The notes beneath the pieces are model-generated. The model was not told the DNA's origin. It was given only the letters and a program-made list of their open reading frames with translations, and did not search any database. A stretch of DNA of 64,000 nucleotides. Origin: Rhodanobacter sp. FW104-R8. Its GTDB lineage: Bacteria > Pseudomonadota > Gammaproteobacteria > Xanthomonadales > Rhodanobacteraceae. The translations under genes were made by a program, and so were the position numbers. Below, in pieces: positions 60,268-64,000 of this stretch (position 1 is the stretch's first letter; every line of letters begins with the position of its first letter). The stretch is from assembly GCF_001617365.1 (NCBI RefSeq), contig NZ_LVJR01000018.1, positions 32,679 to 96,678 of the forward strand, read 5' to 3'.

Positions 60268-60993
60268 ATGATTGAATCCACGCTTGGTTATGACAACTCG
60301 TATTATCAGGGTAATCAGCAAGATCGTGATCGACCCGCCTTGGCGCTCTACCAACGCCTTGTTCGACGATATATCCCCCCCGGCCCCGTCGTTGATTTTG
60401 GCTGCGGCATGGGGCATTTGCTTAAACGTCTCGGCAGAGACCGCGTCGCTGCCGGAGTCGAAGCAAGCGAATGGGCCTCTGTGGCATCGCGGCAAAACTG
60501 TCCCGCGTCCACGGTCTACCGTTCGCTCGACGAAATCCCGACCGCCGCCTATGCCGGAATAGTTTCAATCCATGTAGTCGAGCACATCGAAGACGAAGGC
60601 TTGGCCGCCGTATTGGCGCAATTCAAGCGTATCCTGCAGCCCGGCGGCCGTCTTCTGATCGTTACGCCGGACGCTACCGGCTGGGCCTCGCGGACCAAGG
60701 GTACGGCTTGGCTCGCGCTGACCGATCCGACCCACATCAATCTGAAAGGTCACGCCGCATGGCGTCAGCTGTTTCTGGACCACGGATTCACAGTCCTGAA
60801 AGAAGCGGCAGATGGGCTTTACGACTTCCCTTATCCACCCAGGAAATCCAGGCTCATCGACATAGCCTTGCGCGGTTGGCCAACGATTGTCCAGTTCATT
60901 GCCGGCCGCTTGCTGTTAAAAGCAGGCACTGGCGAATCGGTAATTTTCCTGCTCGGCCACCTCGCGTCAAATACGTCGCATGAAACCGTATAA
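60268..60993 (+). CDS. Class I SAM-dependent methyltransferase
   Basis: 241 aa, type-11 methyltransferase: SAM motif I VVDFGCGMGHLLKRLG, VSIHVVEHIED (post II) and RILQPGGRLLIVTPD. The C-terminal half has a hydrophobic segment (VQFIAGRLLLKA). Probably methylates a sugar of the surface glycan. It sits alone between two decayed manC/xanB tails and has no clear SD at ATG 60268. Confidence 0.85.
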   Translation: MIESTLGYDNSYYQGNQQDRDRPALALYQRLVRRYIPPGPVVDFGCGMGHLLKRLGRDRVAAGVEASEWASVASRQNCPASTVYRSLDEIPTAAYAGIVSIHVVEHIEDEGLAAVLAQFKRILQPGGRLLIVTPDATGWASRTKGTAWLALTDPTHINLKGHAAWRQLFLDHGFTVLKEAADGLYDFPYPPRKSRLIDIALRGWPTIVQFIAGRLLLKAGTGESVIFLLGHLASNTSHETV

Positions 60994-61040
60994 GGGTCGG
61001 GTCAATAGCACTGGACTACGGAGTGCATTGCACTCGCCCG

Positions 61041-61136
61041 GGCTTGTCCAAGGGTGTCATTCATCGTCCGCACAACCTCACCATGGTACCTTCGGAACCG
61101 ATTGAAGTGCGGACCGGCAGGCAGTTACCTGGCTAG
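61041..61136 (+). pseudogene. Decayed manC/xanB 3' fragment, right copy
   Basis: One open frame ending at TAG 61134-61136 reads GVIHRPHNLTMVPSEPIEV then RTGRQLPG, aligning with GVTHRLENPGKIPLE-IEVQ-GSYLG of the mannose-1-phosphate guanylyltransferase C-terminus. At DNA level 61083-61107 resembles 60146-60170. No start signal, no upstream part: a fossil. Confidence 0.5.
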
Positions 61137-61250
61137 GCTCACGTCATCCACCGGTGATGTCCACGGACGAACCCGTGGAAACAGCAGCATCCGCTCTGAA
61201 TGTAGCTCTCCCGTGATCTTTTTGAACGCCCACTACTTGAGGAAACCGAC

Positions 61251-61832
61251 ATGCTTTCGATGCGCAACGCCCTTGGCACCCTTGCACTTGCCTCAACGCT
61301 TGCGCTTGGTGCCTGCAGTTCAAGTCAGGAAGGCTCCGATCAGCAGTCGAAGGCTTCGACTGCCAGTCCCATGCCGTCGGCCCCAGCGGCGACGCTCACC
61401 GCTGATCAGGTGAACGTAAAACTCACTCTGCAAGGTGAGCCGGTTCTCACGGCGGACGGGCAGAACATCGCCGTAACCGTGGACTTGGCAAATAGCGGCA
61501 AGACCTTGTTGACTTCGTCCGGCAGCAATCCGGTCAACCTCGGAGCACACAGCGTGGATGCCAATGGGAAGATCATCAACAACGACTTGGTACATGCCGC
61601 CCTTCCGGACATTGCCCCCGGCACCTCGACTGCCGTGACCATTCTCCTGCCGGTGGCTGGAATAGTGAACGAGAGTGCACAAATCCTTCCTGTTCAGGAA
61701 GGTGTGGCCTGGTTTGATACCTGGGGCACCAAACCATTGACGGTCGGCCCGTTCAACAGCTGCAAAAATACCGCTGAAGGTGCGATCTGCAACGCTGATG
61801 GCAAGCCACTTGCCACGACCCCAGCCCACTGA
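61251..61832 (+). CDS. Lipoprotein of unknown function
   Basis: 193 aa. Lipoprotein signal with lipobox LGAC at Cys22, then a Ser/Gln/Pro-rich linker and one beta-sandwich-like domain. The segment VTVDLANSGKTLLTSSGSNPVNLGAHSVDANGK resembles the NTS-W-S-G-NPV-LGYHW module seen in some polysaccharide-locus proteins. Two late Cys may form a disulfide. TGAGGAAA (61234-61241) precedes ATG 61251. Followed by a hairpin shared with the convergent phosphomannomutase gene. Confidence 0.75.
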   Translation: MLSMRNALGTLALASTLALGACSSSQEGSDQQSKASTASPMPSAPAATLTADQVNVKLTLQGEPVLTADGQNIAVTVDLANSGKTLLTSSGSNPVNLGAHSVDANGKIINNDLVHAALPDIAPGTSTAVTILLPVAGIVNESAQILPVQEGVAWFDTWGTKPLTVGPFNSCKNTAEGAICNADGKPLATTPAH

Positions 61833-61855
61833 AGTTGCCCACTGAAATCGTTTGC

Positions 61856-61892
61856 TGCATGAGGAGGGCCTGCACTCCCCCCTCCTCATGCA
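61856..61892. terminator. Bidirectional terminator-like hairpin
   Basis: TGCATGAGGAGGG (61856-61868) pairs with CCCTCCTCATGCA (61880-61892) over 13 bp between the convergent lipoprotein and phosphomannomutase genes. T-runs are weak on both sides. Confidence 0.6.
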
Positions 61893-61897
61893 TACCT

Positions 61898-63241
61898 TCA
61901 TGCCGTAATCAACAAGCGTAGCTCTGCAGTCTTTTCGACAAGCAGTTTCGTATCACCGCGAGTCTCGACGTTGAGCCTGAGCAATGGTTCTGTATTGGAG
62001 GAGCGCACGTTGAAGCGCCAGTTCGCGAACTCCAGACTGAGTCCATCAGTACGATCCTCCGCCTGGGCTTCTGCGACGTAACGATCATGCAGCCGCTGCA
62101 CCACCAGCTCAGCATCACGCACCTCGAAGTTGATCTCACCGCTGCATGGATACTTGGCGATGCGCTGCTCCACCATCTTGGCCAATGTCATCCCCGTCTT
62201 GCTGATGCGCTCGGCGATAAGCAACCACGGAATCATGCCTGAGTCGCAATAGGCAAAGTCTCGGAAGTAGTGATGCGCACTCATCTCACCGCCGTAGACC
62301 GCATCCTCGATGCGCATCCGCTCCTTGATGAACGCGTGTCCAGTCTTGCTCAGGACAGGTACGCCACCAGCGGTCCGGACCATATCAATGGTGTTCCAGG
62401 TCAGTCGCGGATCGTGAATGATCTTTCCGCCAGGACACTTCTCCAATAGTTGAGCGGCAAGCAGACCAACCAGGTAATAGCCTTCGATAAAATGACCGGC
62501 GGCATCGAAAAAGAAGCATCGATCGAAATCGCCGTCCCATGCAATGCCAAAGTCGGCACCGTGGATACGTACCGCCTCCGCTGTCGCAGCTCGGTTTTCC
62601 GGCAGGAGGGGGTTAGGTATGCCATGAGGAAAAGTTCCATCAGGCTCATGATGAATACGCACAAACTGGAACGGCAAATGCGAGGCAAGCTCGTCGACGA
62701 CAATACCCGCACCGCCGTTGCCGGCGTTGACGACGATTTTCAACGGGCGCAGCGCTGTACGGTCAACATAACCAAGTAGATGCTCGATATAGGCGGACTT
62801 GTCGGCATCCGCCCGAATCGTGCCTGCAGTGGCATGGTGAGCGAATGAAACCGACTCGACCAATCGCTGGATGTCCTTGAGCCCGGTGTCCCCACTGATC
62901 GGTCGGGCATCTTCGCGGATCAGCTTCATGCCGTTGTAATCCATTGGATTGTGGCTGGCCGTAACCATGATGCCCCCGCCCGTACCACGATGGGCGGTCT
63001 GAAAATAGACCTCTTCAGTGCCGCACAATCCGATATCAATGACATCCGCACCGGCATTATTCAGGCCACGCATGAGCGCCATCGCCAAGGCAGGGCTGTT
63101 CAGTCGCACGTCCCAGCCGACCACCACATCTGTCGGCTGAAGAATCTGCGCGAATGAACGGCCGATACGATAGGCGACATCCTCGTTCAGCTCATCCGGA
63201 ACACGACCACGGATATCGTAAGCCTTGAAACATTTCATCAT
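61898..63241 (-). CDS. Phosphomannomutase/phosphoglucomutase
   Basis: 447 aa. Alpha-D-phosphohexomutase: phosphoserine loop [11 protein letters not shown], metal loop DGDFDRC, sugar-binding [12 protein letters not shown] and phosphate-binding RSSNTEP. It interconverts Man-6-P and Man-1-P (or the glucose pair), feeding GDP-mannose synthesis together with the reductase gene beside it. XanA/AlgC-like in length. ATG 63241 follows AGGA; in-frame GTG 63259 is an alternative. Lies next to the manC/xanB relics, its usual functional partner. Confidence 0.9.
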   Translation of the reverse strand: MMKCFKAYDIRGRVPDELNEDVAYRIGRSFAQILQPTDVVVGWDVRLNSPALAMALMRGLNNAGADVIDIGLCGTEEVYFQTAHRGTGGGIMVTASHNPMDYNGMKLIREDARPISGDTGLKDIQRLVESVSFAHHATAGTIRADADKSAYIEHLLGYVDRTALRPLKIVVNAGNGGAGIVVDELASHLPFQFVRIHHEPDGTFPHGIPNPLLPENRAATAEAVRIHGADFGIAWDGDFDRCFFFDAAGHFIEGYYLVGLLAAQLLEKCPGGKIIHDPRLTWNTIDMVRTAGGVPVLSKTGHAFIKERMRIEDAVYGGEMSAHHYFRDFAYCDSGMIPWLLIAERISKTGMTLAKMVEQRIAKYPCSGEINFEVRDAELVVQRLHDRYVAEAQAEDRTDGLSLEFANWRFNVRSSNTEPLLRLNVETRGDTKLLVEKTAELRLLITA

Positions 63242-63348
63242 AGATAAAAATCCTGGCACTCGAAACGAAGCCGGTGCATACCTTGGTCACCCAGCCGTTC
63301 TTTCGTAAACGAAGTACTGTCATCCATGGCATATCCTGTCCGTTGCCA

Positions 63349-64000
63349 TCAGATGGTGGGCTGACCCGAATACTGCCAAGCAAGTGTCTGTAACAATGTG
63401 TTCTGCGCATGCCACCCGGTCAAAGTCACCAACTGAGCATGCGATCCAACCAGACGCGCAACCTCATTACTGCGCACAAAGGCAGGGTTGACGCGAACCT
63501 CGATCCGATAACCGGCAATCTCGGCCATCATGTCGAGCACATCCCCCAGCGAGTAGCCGACGCCAGAGCAGATATTCAGGGTCTGGCCCACTGGCGATGT
63601 CTTCACGATCGCCGCATAAGCTTTGGCCACGTCGCGCACGTCGCTGAAATCGCGAGCCACCAGTGTATTGCCAAGCTCGATCACGCGATCACCACGCTTG
63701 AAATGGTCGACGATCTTGGGTATCAGGAATTGCGTGGATTGCCCGATGCCGGTGTAATTGAAAGGCCGCGTGATCACGATCGGCAAGCGATCCATCCACA
63801 GTCGCGCCATGTGTTCCATGGCTAGCTTGCTCACCGCATAGTCATTTGCAGGAGCTGACGGCGTATCCTCGGTGATCGGCTCGACATGCGCGTTGCCATA
63901 GATGTTGGCACTGCTTGCCAACACCACGATTTCAGGCCGGCGAGGGGCCTGCGCCAGCGCTTCCAGCAGGTTGCGCGTTCCCAGCACATTGACGCGATAG
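63349..64000 (-). CDS. GDP-4-keto-6-deoxymannose reductase-like SDR (5' end outside window)
   Basis: The visible C-terminal ~217 residues are an extended short-chain dehydrogenase: YAVSKLAMEH (catalytic Tyr/Lys), RPFNYTGIGQSTQFLIPKI, GNTLVARDFSDVRDVAKAY and a final GDP-sugar-reductase-like tail. The pattern fits Rmd-type reductases (GDP-D-rhamnose) or GDP-mannose 4,6-dehydratase relatives. The N-terminal Rossmann motif lies beyond 64000. It completes a GDP-mannose/GDP-deoxyhexose branch with the adjacent phosphomannomutase. Confidence 0.8.
   Translation of the reverse strand, partial: YRVNVLGTRNLLEALAQAPRRPEIVVLASSANIYGNAHVEPITEDTPSAPANDYAVSKLAMEHMARLWMDRLPIVITRPFNYTGIGQSTQFLIPKIVDHFKRGDRVIELGNTLVARDFSDVRDVAKAYAAIVKTSPVGQTLNICSGVGYSLGDVLDMMAEIAGYRIEVRVNPAFVRSNEVARLVGSHAQLVTLTGWHAQNTLLQTLAWQYSGQPTI

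Overview
The window is GC-rich and gene-dense, with gene content typical of a gammaproteobacterium of the Xanthomonadales (Lysobacterales), most likely the Rhodanobacteraceae (Rhodanobacter/Dyella-like). Grounds: a Xanthomonas-type TonB-dependent receptor, a fused CysNC sulfate-activation enzyme, an 816-aa FadE, a MetJ-type repressor, and an O-antigen-type polysaccharide locus starting directly after etfA, its known place in xanthomonads. The assignment is an inference from gene content.

Layout. 1-5.3 kb: end of an EF-G gene, a TonB-dependent receptor, a secreted M20 peptidase. 5.4-8.6 kb: accessory island with a TumE/TumA-like toxin-antitoxin pair followed by small, AT-richer genes separated by 57-bp attC sites, i.e. 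an integron cassette array without a visible integrase. 8.7-16.2 kb: prfC, a CPBP protease, a three-receiver hybrid kinase and a receiver-GGDEF protein. 16.2-20.8 kb: fatty-acid oxidation unit (hydrolase, fadE, DUF4442) with a divergent TetR regulator. 20.9-24.8 kb: PEP carboxykinase and an ECF sigma unit with a DUF4097 protein. 24.8-38 kb: housekeeping and envelope genes (GAF-GAF-GGDEF-EAL, Hsp33, MtgA, GT2, CBS protein, ATP/ADP-antiporter-like carrier, GMC oxidoreductase, serine hydrolase, TonB protein). 38.2-43.9 kb, minus strand: a MetJ/histone-H1-like fusion, gcvH, gcvT, cysNC, cysD, a sulfur/one-carbon block. 44-54.7 kb: amidase, ETF-ubiquinone oxidoreductase, two large polysaccharide enzymes, a second TumE/TumA-like pair between two MITE-like repeats, then etfB-etfA. 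54.8-64 kb: AT-richer polysaccharide locus with a HAD-UbiA fusion, a polytopic membrane protein, an SMR-type carrier, a GT4, a methyltransferase flanked by two decayed manC/xanB tails, a lipoprotein, phosphomannomutase and a GDP-deoxymannose reductase.

How it works together. FadE passes electrons to ETF (etfBA) and then to quinone through ETF-QO, so these separated genes form one pathway. The right end makes GDP-mannose/GDP-deoxyhexose precursors and probably a lipid-linked sugar decoration. The most notable observations are the MetJ-H1 fusion with tandem met-box-like sites in a 34-bp palindrome, the attC array headed by a TA module, the MITE-bracketed second TA module, the fossil manC tails around a methyltransferase, and the putative polyprenyl-phosphopentose system.
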